Positions 25,140-32,922 of a DNA stretch of 64,000 nt are shown piece after piece; the stretch's first letter is position 1, and every line of letters starts with the position of its first letter. The translations under genes were made by a program, and so were the position numbers. Source of the DNA: Aliihoeflea sp. 40Bstr573. Lineage in GTDB: Bacteria; Pseudomonadota; Alphaproteobacteria; Rhizobiales; Rhizobiaceae. Location: contig NZ_JAAAMH010000005.1 of assembly GCF_024105655.1 (NCBI RefSeq), positions 124,001 to 188,000 on the forward strand. Reading direction: 5' to 3'. The notes under the pieces were generated by a model, which saw only the letters and a program-made list of their open reading frames with translations, was not told the DNA's origin and ran no database searches.

Positions 25140-25174
25140 GTGCATTCACGTGATGAATCTGCCAAGCAGGCATT

Positions 25175-26065
25175 ATGTCAAAATCAGATCGGCCGTCGTC
25201 TTCTGCACCTCCTAAACCTGTTCAGAACGGAATGCTCGCGCGCATCCGGCATCTGCGGGAAGACTTTCCACCGACTGCACGGCGGATCGCTGACTTCATC
25301 GAGACCAATGCCGAGGAGGTGATCCGCATGTCCATCACCGAGCTCGCAGAGCAGACTGGCGCGAGCGAGGGTAGCGTGGTTGGTCTTTGCCGTCGCGTCG
25401 GAGCCGGCGGTTTCCAGGACCTGAAGATCCTGCTCGCAGGCGATCTGGTCGAGCCGGTTCGCTTCATCCAGGAAGACCTCCAGGAGACGGATGATTTTAC
25501 ACGTGTCGGCGAGCGCATCTTCAGTGCACATGCGGCTTCTCTTGCAGAAACACGCAAACTCTTGTCCTTTGAGGCGCTGGAACGTGCCGTCGCGATTGTG
25601 CAAAACGCCCGACGTATCGAGGTGTACGGCATTGGCTCTTCAGCTCCGATCGCTCAGGACCTTGCATACCGTCTTCTTCAACTTGGCCTCGACGCCAAGG
25701 CAGTAGTGGATTCACACGTGCAGGCCGTGTCCGCGGCAATGGCTTCGGCTGAAGTCGCTGCGATCACCGTTTCTCACTCCGGCAGTACAGTGGAAACGGT
25801 GCTGGCCACTCGATTGGCGAAGGAGGCAGGGGCCATGACCGTCGGTATCACACGGCTGGGAAAATCGCCCCTCGCGCGTCATTGCGACGTTGTCCTTCAC
25901 ACCGTCGCAAACGAGACCCGCTATCGTCCGGAAGCGATGTCCAGTCGCGTTGCACAGCTCGCGATCATCGATACTCTGGTGTCCTGCTGTGCCTTGGGAC
26001 GTCCTGAACATTCGGCTGAAAAATTACAGCTCAGCGCGCGTGTTCTTTCCGAAAAACGCTTTTGA
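25175..26065 (+). CDS. RpiR-family transcriptional regulator (HTH + SIS)
   Basis: A 296-aa protein. Residues from about 15 to 90 are the RpiR helix-turn-helix (RIRHLREDFPPTARRIADFIETNAEEVIRMSITELAEQTGASEGSVVGLCRRVG). Residues from about 120 to 270 are a SIS sugar-isomerase domain (IEVYGIGSSAPIAQDLAYRLLQLG ... ITVSHSGSTVETVLATRLAKEAGA). RpiR proteins sense phosphorylated sugars and control neighbouring catabolic genes. It probably controls the ABC importer and the HAD and MetE-like genes. Its 3' end overlaps that of the convergent HAD gene by 35 bp. Confidence 0.9.
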   Translation: MSKSDRPSSSAPPKPVQNGMLARIRHLREDFPPTARRIADFIETNAEEVIRMSITELAEQTGASEGSVVGLCRRVGAGGFQDLKILLAGDLVEPVRFIQEDLQETDDFTRVGERIFSAHAASLAETRKLLSFEALERAVAIVQNARRIEVYGIGSSAPIAQDLAYRLLQLGLDAKAVVDSHVQAVSAAMASAEVAAITVSHSGSTVETVLATRLAKEAGAMTVGITRLGKSPLARHCDVVLHTVANETRYRPEAMSSRVAQLAIIDTLVSCCALGRPEHSAEKLQLSARVLSEKRF

Positions 26066-26804
26066 CCGCAACGCGAGCACATGTCGTCACGGGTACGAAG
26101 GCAGCACCAATGGCATCGGCGAGAGCGCCATCGGTTGCCAAATTGTCGCCCACAACGACGGAGCGGGCGGCTGAATAGCCAAGAACCCTGAGCGCATGCT
26201 CGGCTAGGTGTGGTGTCGGCTTACCGATGACCGTAACGGATTGGGGTCCGGCCGCAGCAAGCACGGCGGCAACCAATGCGCCTGTCTCGGGGACAACGCT
26301 GCCCGCTGCTCCAGGATGTCTGTCGTCGAGATTCGATGCTACAAGTTTCGCACCACGTCGAACAGAATTTGCAGCTCGCGTAAGCGCAGAGTAGTCAAAG
26401 CTCGTGTCCCGGCCTATCGCGACGATTTCCGCTTCATCCTCAACGAACGTTACGCCGCGCGCGAGAGCATGAGCGCGTAACTCCGGCGAGAGGAAAACGA
26501 GACTGGATGCGTCGTTCTCGGCGAGGTGCTCGATCATGGCCATACCTGCGGTAAAAATCAGTGACGGCGGAACCGCGAGCCCATATCGATAGAGGCGTCG
26601 GGAGATCGTTTCAGGCAGGTCGCTCGAATTATTTGTGATCACTGCATAGCGTCCGCTGAACCGATCAAGCAGGAACTTTGCACCGCAAACTGAGCCGTCC
26701 CCCACTGTTAGAGTGCCATCGAGATCGAGCAGTAATGCGTCCGCACCTGTGTCAAGGATGGCTTCAATATCGAGCGAAGGGCTCGAGTTAGCGATTGGCT
26801 TCAT
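26031..26804 (-). CDS. HAD-IIA phosphatase (NagD/AraL-like)
   Basis: A 257-aa HAD-superfamily hydrolase. Motif I is LLLDLDGTL (D27 nucleophile, D29), motif II VITNNSSDLPE, then the C2-type cap, the lysine in VIGKPTPHLAEHAL (motif III), and VVVGDNLATDGALADAIG (motif IV). NagD/AraL/PGP-type enzymes dephosphorylate sugar phosphates, glycerol phosphate or phosphoglycolate. It is convergent with the rpiR-type gene and divergent from the MetE-like gene, and fits a pathway handling a phosphorylated import. The exact substrate is unknown. Confidence 0.87.
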   Translation of the reverse strand: MKPIANSSPSLDIEAILDTGADALLLDLDGTLTVGDGSVCGAKFLLDRFSGRYAVITNNSSDLPETISRRLYRYGLAVPPSLIFTAGMAMIEHLAENDASSLVFLSPELRAHALARGVTFVEDEAEIVAIGRDTSFDYSALTRAANSVRRGAKLVASNLDDRHPGAAGSVVPETGALVAAVLAAAGPQSVTVIGKPTPHLAEHALRVLGYSAARSVVVGDNLATDGALADAIGAAFVPVTTCARVAVKSVFRKEHAR

Positions 26805-26997
26805 GCGGACGTTTCGCCCCCTGCTGGATTTCGAGTACGCAATTCAGGTTCCGGATAGTTCGGCATTTGGTGACTGCGACTCACTCATTAAATGAGATGA
26901 TTAGACTGAGAACATTTCATTACCATGTCATCAAAGAGGGGGTAACCTCGGTCTCGGCACATTCGATTTTGCTTAGCCAGGAATGAGGAATCTCACC

Positions 26998-28143
26998 ATG
27001 CAGCGCAGCACTGACAGAATTCTGACAACCCATACGGGAAGTTTGCCCCGTCCCGAATGGCTTGCCGACGCACTCGCTCGCCAGGATCGAGGAGAAACTC
27101 AGGGAGTTGATGAGAGTTTTGCCGCATTGGTTCGCGAAGCTGTCATCGACGTTGTTCGCAGGCAGTCGGAGGTTGGCATCGACATTGTCAGCGACGGAGA
27201 GACAAACAAGATTGGCTACGCGACCTACGTCAAGGATCGCTTGAGTGGCTTCGACGGCGTCGGCTCTGGCATCGCGATCGCTGATCTGACCGATGTTCCC
27301 GAGTTCGCCGCCCACGCCTTGAAGGGCCTCGATGTCGCAATGCCAGCCTGCACAGCGACGATCAGCTACAAGGGAGAAGAAGCTGTCAGGGAAGATATCG
27401 GCAATCTCCGTGCAGCCACAGAGAACGTTTCCGTCACCGACGCCTTCATCAGCGCGGCTTCACCCGGGGTCATCTCGATCTTTCTTGAAAATCAATTCTA
27501 CCCCGACGACGACGCCTACATTGAGGCGCTCGCGGAGGGGATGCGCCCCGAGTTCGAAGCCGTTCACGAGGCTGGCTTCCTGCTTCAGATCGATTCGCCC
27601 GATCTCGCTATGGGAAGGCATGTCGGACACAAGGTGCTCGACATCGCGGATTTCCGGAAACGGGTCGCCCTGCGCGTTGAGACGATCAATCACGCCACCC
27701 GCAACATTCCCTCCGACCGGCTTCGTGTGCACCTCTGTTGGGGCAATTATGAAGGACCGCACAATCATGACGTGCCGCTGGCCGACATCATCGATCTGAT
27801 CTTCGGTCTGCATGCCGAGGCTTTGCTGTTTGAAGCAGCAAATCCTCGCCACGCGCATGAATGGCGCATCTTCGACGAGGTCGCCGTGCCAGAAGACAAA
27901 CTGCTCATCCCTGGCGTCATCGACACCTGCACAAACTATGTAGAGCATCCGGAACTCGTTGCCGAACGGATCGTCCGCTTCGCAAACATTGTCGGCCGAA
28001 ATAGGGTGATAGCGGGGACCGATTGCGGATTCGCAACCTTTGCCAACTTCCTGCCCGTCGATCCGAAAATCGCTTGGCTGAAACTCGCGTCTCTATCGGA
28101 GGGGGCGGCACTTGCGAGTCAGAAACTTTGGGCTGGAAGTTGA
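26998..28143 (+). CDS. MetE C-domain-like cobalamin-independent methyltransferase
   Basis: A 381-aa enzyme of the MetE C-terminal-domain superfamily (UROD/MetE-like fold). N-terminal THTGSLPRPEWL and the zinc ligands in HLCWGNYEGPH and GTDCGFAT are visible. The longer N-terminal half of true MetE is absent. This group includes methionine synthase II-like proteins and epoxyalkane:CoM transferase, all thiol-alkylating zinc enzymes. ATG 26998 was chosen for its GAGGAA ribosome-binding site; an ATG at 26983 is possible. The stop codon is followed within 10 bp by the decayed traA fragment. What thiol and methyl donor it uses is unknown. Confidence 0.87.
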   Translation: MQRSTDRILTTHTGSLPRPEWLADALARQDRGETQGVDESFAALVREAVIDVVRRQSEVGIDIVSDGETNKIGYATYVKDRLSGFDGVGSGIAIADLTDVPEFAAHALKGLDVAMPACTATISYKGEEAVREDIGNLRAATENVSVTDAFISAASPGVISIFLENQFYPDDDAYIEALAEGMRPEFEAVHEAGFLLQIDSPDLAMGRHVGHKVLDIADFRKRVALRVETINHATRNIPSDRLRVHLCWGNYEGPHNHDVPLADIIDLIFGLHAEALLFEAANPRHAHEWRIFDEVAVPEDKLLIPGVIDTCTNYVEHPELVAERIVRFANIVGRNRVIAGTDCGFATFANFLPVDPKIAWLKLASLSEGAALASQKLWAGS

Positions 28144-28150
28144 GATATCC

Positions 28151-28611
28151 GACGCGGAGCGGTGATGGGCGACATGACAAAGAGCCGCCAACGCGATCCG
28201 CAAATGGAGTCCCTCCTCGCCGATCGCAAGCCCCAACTCGGCATCGACATCCAATAAAGTCATAAGGAACGCCTCACGCGGAACCGGTTCGAAGATACGC
28301 TCGAGGCGGTCATCGAAAAATTCCCGCCGTCTTCGACGCTCTGCACGGGAGATCCCGCTTTGGCACGTTGTTTGTGCCTCACCGGAAAGCCCGATTTGGT
28401 CGTGCCAATTCGTATCGCATGGCGACGCTGGCTAGCCGCGTATCCGATCCGCAGCTTGGATCAATCGTCCCAGGTCTCAGGAAACCTTCCCGTTGGGAGC
28501 GAATCAGGTCGCAACTTTGGGCGTGAACTCGCTTTGACGCACGGAATCGACTTCGGCAGAGGGCGAAGGCTGGGATCATAAGCCATCCTATTTGCCGCCG
28601 TCTCTACGCCG
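28151..28611 (+). pseudogene. Decayed second copy of the traA 3' end, interrupted
   Basis: Two blocks match the end of traA and its downstream flank. Block A (28151-28257) parallels the codons for SAMGDMAKSLERDPQMESLLANRRRELGI but ends early in a stop. Block B (28496-28611) parallels ESGRSLGRELAFTHGIDLGRGRGLGL plus the post-stop sequence TCCTATTTGCCGCCGTC. In traA the two blocks are contiguous; here about 240 bp of unrelated DNA separates them. The copies differ at many positions, so the duplication is not recent. It marks the right end of the cargo between 19.8 and 28.1 kb. Confidence 0.72.
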
Positions 28612-28710
28612 TTGTACGCCAACGAGAAAATCTCCCTTGCGCCTCTGCATATGCGCGTCCTGTCTGGTCTCGACGACCGCCAGAAACGACCAGCAGGAGG
28701 CAGCACGACC

Positions 28711-28926
28711 ATGCGCCAACCAGACCGTATCATCCGCCTCAATACCGTTCTTTCCCGCACCGGCCTGTCCCGATCGACCATCTACCGCAAGATCGCCGAG
28801 GGCACGTTCCCCACCCAGATCAGGATCAGCGTTAACGGCGCGGGCTGGCATGAATCTGAAATCGATCGCTGGGTAGCCGATCCAGTCGGATGGCGACCGG
28901 GATGTGAAGCCAATGAAGTCCGCTGA
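28711..28926 (+). CDS. AlpA-family excisionase/regulator
   Basis: A 71-aa protein of the AlpA/MerR-like excisionase type: IIRLNTVLSRTGLSRSTIYRKIAEGTFPTQIRISVNGAGWHESEIDRWVADPV. AlpA proteins are recombination directionality factors or activators of integrase genes in genomic islands. The ATG at 28711 has an ideal AGGAGG 10 nt upstream; an earlier in-frame start at 28612 lies inside the traA remnant. It overlaps the next gene by 14 nt and heads the alpA-hyp-antitoxin-toxin-recombinase run. Confidence 0.86.
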   Translation: MRQPDRIIRLNTVLSRTGLSRSTIYRKIAEGTFPTQIRISVNGAGWHESEIDRWVADPVGWRPGCEANEVR

Positions 28927-29188
28927 CGCTAGTGGGTCTGCCGGTTCGGAGCATCATGGGGCGGACGATGCCTCCCTTTCCCCGAGCACCAAGACGCGGC
29001 CCACAGCATCGGCGCAGCTTGAGGAATTGCTGGGCTATCCATGGCCGTTCCCTGGCAGGCCGCCCAGGCACGACCTCAGCACATGGACCGTCACCGACGA
29101 CTGGCCGAACCCCGTTATGGTGACAGACGCCGAGATCGAGGTATTCGAGCGCTGGTTTGGCGACCTGTTCGATGAATTATCTAGCTAA
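28913..29188 (+). CDS. Small hypothetical island protein
   Basis: A 91-aa protein; a GTG at 28904 is an alternative start. The first 30 residues are Ser/Ala/Asp-rich and disordered. The rest, LEELLGYPWPFPGRPPRHDLSTWTVTDDWPNPVMVTDAEIEVFERWFGDLFDEL, is compact and Trp/Pro-rich. The gene overlaps alpA and lies before the toxin-antitoxin pair, so it belongs to the island's integration module. No family could be named. Confidence 0.6.
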   Translation: MKSADASGSAGSEHHGADDASLSPSTKTRPTASAQLEELLGYPWPFPGRPPRHDLSTWTVTDDWPNPVMVTDAEIEVFERWFGDLFDELSS

Positions 29189-29246
29189 TCCGATCCTTGA
29201 TTAATCCGGCAATATGCCGTACATAATGTTGGAAAGGAGTTCAACC

Positions 29247-29537
29247 ATGCCCAGACCTGCAAGCGACGTCGAAACCGCCCGCCTTGAGGCGCGCGTGCCT
29301 GTCCATGTCTACGAGCAGATGCAGCGTGCTGCACGGCTGCGCGGCATGACGCTGACCGGCTATCTTGTTGCGACGGCGGGTGAGGATGCCCGCCGCACGG
29401 TCGAAGATTCCGACGTGCTGCGTCTGGCTGTGGAGGATCAGGTGCGTTTTGCCAAGGCGCTGATCGATCCGCCCGCGCCAAACGCCCGCCTTGCCCGCGC
29501 CGCCAAACGCCATGCTGACCTGATCGCGCCCCGGTGA
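29247..29537 (+). CDS. DUF1778 antitoxin (ribbon-helix-helix)
   Basis: A 96-aa protein with a strong AAAGGAG ribosome-binding site 6 nt before the ATG at 29247. It shows the DUF1778 layout: RLEARVPVHVYEQMQRAARLRGMTLTGYLVATAGEDARRTVEDSDVLRLAVEDQVRFAKALIDPP. The N-terminal ribbon-helix-helix binds DNA; the C-terminal tail (SDVLRLAVEDQVRFAKAL) clamps the GNAT toxin encoded next. It overlaps that gene (GTGA). It should autorepress the pair and help keep the island. Confidence 0.88.
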   Translation: MPRPASDVETARLEARVPVHVYEQMQRAARLRGMTLTGYLVATAGEDARRTVEDSDVLRLAVEDQVRFAKALIDPPAPNARLARAAKRHADLIAPR

Positions 29538-30049
29538 ATGCAAAATTTGCGATAGAGGCGCTTTCCAAGGCTCACCAGCGCAAGACGTTCTCGTGCGGCA
29601 ACGAGCGGATCGATCGCTATTTCCGCGAGGCTGTCACGCAGGACATCAAGCGCCGATACGCGACCTGCTTTGTCGCCCGCGACCTTGAGACCGATCGGAT
29701 CGCGGGTTTCTACACGCTGTCATCGAGCAATGTCCCGCTGACCGCCGTGCCCGAGCCGCTGGCAAGCCGGTTGCCGCGCTACCCGACCGTCCCGGCTGTG
29801 CTGATCGGCTGGCTTGGCCGCGACCAGTCCTATGCCGGGCTTGGACTCGGCGAGGCGTTGCTGTTCGACTCGATCAAGACGGTCACTGAGGCGCCGATAG
29901 GCGCTCATGCTATATTCGCCGACGCCATCGACGAAAAAGCTGCAGCTTTCTACGCGGCCTTCGGGTTCGTGGCGCTGACCGATCGGCCCAATACTCTCTA
30001 TCTGCCTGTTGCGACGGCGCAGCGCCTCTTGTCGGGAGAAACGCCATGA
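29534..30049 (+). CDS. GNAT acetyltransferase toxin (TacT/AtaT-like)
   Basis: A 171-aa GNAT protein beginning with GTG inside the antitoxin stop. The N-terminal phrase IEALSKAHQRKTFSCGNERIDRYFREAVTQD is the hallmark of GNAT toxins paired with DUF1778 antitoxins, and RDQSYAGLGLGEALLFDSIK is the acetyl-CoA-binding loop. Such toxins acetylate the amino acid on charged tRNAs and block translation. It is coupled by an ATGA overlap to the recombinase, so all three are one transcript. Confidence 0.9.
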   Translation: MNAKFAIEALSKAHQRKTFSCGNERIDRYFREAVTQDIKRRYATCFVARDLETDRIAGFYTLSSSNVPLTAVPEPLASRLPRYPTVPAVLIGWLGRDQSYAGLGLGEALLFDSIKTVTEAPIGAHAIFADAIDEKAAAFYAAFGFVALTDRPNTLYLPVATAQRLLSGETP

Positions 30050-31905
30050 AACCCGAGTCAGTATCAAGTTGCGGCAGATCTCAGCCTCGTGTGATGCTGC
30101 GCGCCGCGCTTTATCTTCGCGTCTCGACGGCGCGGCAGGCCGAACATGATGTCTCCATTCCCGACCAGAAACGGCAGGGCGAGGCCTACTGCGAGGCCCG
30201 CGGGCTACAACTGGTCGAGACCTTCGTTGAGCCCGGCGCGTCGGCGACCAACGATCGCCGCCCCGAGTTCCAGCGCATGATCGAGGCGGGCACGTCGAAG
30301 CCCGCACCCTTCAATGTGGTGGTGGTCCACTCGTTCAGCCGGTTCTTCCGCGACCATTTTGAGCTGGAGTTCTATGTCAGGAAGCTGGCGAAGAACGGCG
30401 TGAAGCTGGTTTCGATCACACAGGAAATGGGCGACGATCCCATGCATGTGATGATGCGGCAGATCATGGCGCTGTTCGATGAATACCAGTCCAAGGAAAA
30501 CGCCAAGCATGTGATGCGGGCGTTGAAGGAGAACGCCCGGCAAGGCTTCTGGAACGGCTCGCTGCCTCCTATCGGCTATCGCACCGTCGCGGCCGAACAG
30601 CGCGGCGCGAAGGTCAAGAAGAAGCTGGAGATCGACCCACTCCATGCCGACACGGTGCGGCTGATCTATCGTCTCGCACTGGAGGGTGATGGCAACACCG
30701 GCCAGATGGGCGTGAAGAACATCGTCTCGTACCTCAACAGCCGCCGCATCTTCACCCGCGACGGCGGGCGATGGGGCATCGGGCAGGTTCACCGCATCCT
30801 GACGCGCCGCACCTATATGGGCGAGCACGAGTTCAACAAACGCAGCAAGACCAAGGAACTGAAGCCGGCGAGCGAGATCGTCACGGTTCCCGTTCCGCCG
30901 ATCATCGACCGCGACACGTTCGATGCCGTGCAGAAGCTGCTCAAGGCCCGCAATCCCAAGGTCATGCCCGCCCGTGTCGTCAGCGGCCCGACCATGCTGA
31001 CCGGCCTGATCCACTGCGCCAAGTGCGGCGGAGCAATGACCATCCGCACCGGCAAGGGCGGGCGCTACCGCTACTATGCCTGTTCCATGAAGGCGCGGCA
31101 GGGGCCGACCGCCTGCGAGGGCATGGCCGTGCCGATGGAGAAGCTGGACAACCTGGTGGTCAATCACCTTGAGACGCAGTTGCTCCAGGCCGAGCGGCTG
31201 GAGGTCATCCTTGCCGCCGTCCTCGACCGCAGGGAGGAACATGCCGAACGCCGCCGCGAACATATCGCGGAACTGAACAAGCGGGCGGCGGAATCAGAAC
31301 TGCGGCTCAAGCGTCTGTACGACGCCATAGAGGCGGGCGTCGCCGACCTGGATGACCCGGCGCTGAAAGACCGTATCGACGGCCTCAAGGCCATCCGCGA
31401 TCAGGCCATGGTCGATGCCGACCGGGCACGGGCCATGCTCCAGAACTCGGGCCAGAAAGCCGTGACGGCGCAGATGCTGCGAAAGTTCGCCAGGACCGCG
31501 CGTCAACGCATTCGACTGGACGGTGGCGGCTATCGCCGCGATCATCTTCGCGCACTCGCCCAGCGCGTCGAGGTCGCCGAGGGTGAGGTCCGCATCATGG
31601 GATCGAAGCCCCGGCTACTCCAGGCGCTGATGGCGGGCAATGGCGTAAACGCAGTGCCCACTCAAGGACTGAAGTGGCGGAGAGGGAGGGATTCGAACCC
31701 CCGATGGGCTTGCACCCATGCCGCATTTCGAGTGCGGTGCATTCAACCACTCTGCCACCTCTCCGCGGGGCGTGGTTCGCTCTTTCGAGCGCGGCGCACA
31801 CATACCCATTGTGATGGATCGGCACAAGTGGTTTTGTCGACGAACTGGTCGCCGCTGCGAAAGCGCGGCAGAGGGCGGATTGCGTTGACTTCAGTGCCGG
31901 GCTGA
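30046..31905 (+). CDS. Large serine recombinase (site-specific integrase), frame runs into tRNA-Ser
   Basis: An open frame of 619 codons. Residues from about 17 to 160 form the resolvase catalytic domain: ALYLRVSTARQAEHDVSIPDQ with S27 as nucleophile, and SRFFRDHFELEFYVRKL. A Recombinase domain follows (about 185-300), then a zinc ribbon (LIHCAKCGGAMTIRTGKGGRYRYYACSMKARQGPTACEG) and a coiled coil (EEHAERRREHIAELNKRAAESELRLKRLYDAI). The natural protein probably ends near residue 535; after that the frame crosses the tRNA-Ser gene antisense (WRRGRDSNPRWAC). ATG overlaps the toxin stop. It most likely integrates and excises the element. Confidence 0.9.
   Translation: MKPESVSSCGRSQPRVMLRAALYLRVSTARQAEHDVSIPDQKRQGEAYCEARGLQLVETFVEPGASATNDRRPEFQRMIEAGTSKPAPFNVVVVHSFSRFFRDHFELEFYVRKLAKNGVKLVSITQEMGDDPMHVMMRQIMALFDEYQSKENAKHVMRALKENARQGFWNGSLPPIGYRTVAAEQRGAKVKKKLEIDPLHADTVRLIYRLALEGDGNTGQMGVKNIVSYLNSRRIFTRDGGRWGIGQVHRILTRRTYMGEHEFNKRSKTKELKPASEIVTVPVPPIIDRDTFDAVQKLLKARNPKVMPARVVSGPTMLTGLIHCAKCGGAMTIRTGKGGRYRYYACSMKARQGPTACEGMAVPMEKLDNLVVNHLETQLLQAERLEVILAAVLDRREEHAERRREHIAELNKRAAESELRLKRLYDAIEAGVADLDDPALKDRIDGLKAIRDQAMVDADRARAMLQNSGQKAVTAQMLRKFARTARQRIRLDGGGYRRDHLRALAQRVEVAEGEVRIMGSKPRLLQALMAGNGVNAVPTQGLKWRRGRDSNPRWACTHAAFRVRCIQPLCHLSAGRGSLFRARRTHTHCDGSAQVVLSTNWSPLRKRGRGRIALTSVPG
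31675..31764 (-). tRNA. tRNA-Ser (anticodon CGA)
   Basis: Read on the minus strand, the acceptor stem GGAGAGG pairs with CCTCTCC, followed by discriminator G and an encoded CCA. The anticodon loop is CTCGAAA between CCGCA and TGCGG, giving anticodon CGA, codon UCG. There is a class II long variable arm and a T-loop GGTTCGAATCC. It overlaps the 3' part of the recombinase frame and marks the junction between accessory and core DNA, so it is the probable attachment site. Confidence 0.97.
31799..31827 (-). promoter_or_regulatory. Putative tRNA-Ser promoter
   Basis: On the minus strand, TTGTGC, a 17-nt spacer and TATGTG form a sigma-70-type promoter, 34 bp upstream of the tRNA 5' end. Confidence 0.4.
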
Positions 31906-31913
31906 CGTATGAG
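31885..31913 (+). promoter_or_regulatory. Putative rplU-rpmA promoter
   Basis: TTGACT, a 17-nt spacer and TATGAG resemble a housekeeping promoter, about 145 bp upstream of rplU. The intervening leader has no clear structure. Confidence 0.4.
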
Positions 31914-32057
31914 CACCCACGAAAATCCGGTGTGGCGTCTCGCCGCGCCGGTTCTTTGCTGGAAAAATCGCCCGCAGGGACAGTATCAACCGACTGAACA
32001 AGAAGCCGGCCGGGTGTTCGCGCATTCAGAGCCGGAACCGAACAGAAAGGACAAAAA

Positions 32058-32504
32058 ATGTTCGCAGTCATCAAGACCGGTGGCAAGCAGTATCGCGTCG
32101 CCGCCGACCAGGTTCTGGAAATCGGTCGCGTCGAAGGCGAGATCGGTGACATCGTCGAGATCGGCCACGTGCTCGCGCACGGCAGTGGCGACGACGTGAC
32201 GATCGGTGCGCCGCTCGTGTCGGGCGCTTCGGTTTCCGCCGAGATCATCGACCAGAACCGCGCCGAGAAGGTCATCGCCTTCAAGAAGCGCCGCCGCCAG
32301 AATTCGCGCCGCAAGCGCGGCCACCGTCAGCTCCTGACGACGGTCCGCATCTCGGAAATTCTGCTCGACGGCGCCAAGCCCTCGAAGAAGGCTTCCGAGA
32401 AGAAGGCCGCGAAGGCAGAGGCTGGCGACGAACAGCCGAAAGCCGCCAAGAAGGCGGCGCCGAAGAAGGCCGCCAAGACCGAAGCTGCCGAAGCCGGCGA
32501 ATAA
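32058..32504 (+). CDS. rplU: 50S ribosomal protein L21
   Basis: A 148-aa protein. Residues 1-103 are the L21 core ([31 protein letters not shown] ... [31 protein letters not shown]). The remaining tail is Lys/Ala/Glu-rich ([17 protein letters not shown]), an extension common in Hyphomicrobiales. L21 binds 23S rRNA in the large subunit. The ribosome-binding site GAAAGGA is clear. rpmA follows after 25 bp. It is the first core gene to the right of the tRNA-Ser junction. Confidence 0.98.
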   Translation: MFAVIKTGGKQYRVAADQVLEIGRVEGEIGDIVEIGHVLAHGSGDDVTIGAPLVSGASVSAEIIDQNRAEKVIAFKKRRRQNSRRKRGHRQLLTTVRISEILLDGAKPSKKASEKKAAKAEAGDEQPKAAKKAAPKKAAKTEAAEAGE

Positions 32505-32529
32505 GAACAAGGCATAAAGGAGAACTCCC

Positions 32530-32799
32530 ATGGCACATAAGAAAGCTGGCGGTTCCTCGCGCAACGGTCGCGATTCGGAGTCCAAGCGCCTTGGCGTGAA
32601 GAAGTTCGGTGGCGAGACCGTCATTGCGGGCAACATCATCATTCGCCAGCGCGGCACCAAGTGGCACCCGGGTACCAATGTCGGCCTCGGCAAGGACCAC
32701 ACGATTTTTGCGATGCAAGAAGGCGTCGTGTCGTTTGCGCGCAAAGCCAACGGCCGAACCTACGTATCCGTGGATACGCTCAAGGACGCAGCGGAGTAG
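32530..32799 (+). CDS. rpmA: 50S ribosomal protein L27
   Basis: An 89-aa protein. The N-terminus [29 protein letters not shown] is the invariant L27 start, which reaches into the peptidyl-transferase centre. [28 protein letters not shown] completes the family. It is cotranscribed with rplU, with AAAGGAGAA as ribosome-binding site. A terminator follows at 32870-32897. Confidence 0.98.
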   Translation: MAHKKAGGSSRNGRDSESKRLGVKKFGGETVIAGNIIIRQRGTKWHPGTNVGLGKDHTIFAMQEGVVSFARKANGRTYVSVDTLKDAAE

Positions 32800-32869
32800 C
32801 CGGTTCCGCACCATAACACCGGCGCCCCATCTCGGGTCCGGTGTCTGGCTCAGCCAGAACAAAACATCA

Positions 32870-32897
32870 GGGGAGATGGGTCGCCATCTCCCCTTTT
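32870..32897 (+). terminator. Terminator of rplU-rpmA
   Basis: GGGGAGATGG-GTCG-CCATCTCCCC-TTTT: a perfect 10-bp stem, 4-nt loop and T-run. Confidence 0.85.
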
Positions 32898-32922
32898 GCC
32901 GTTTTGATCTGGAGGAAGACCC

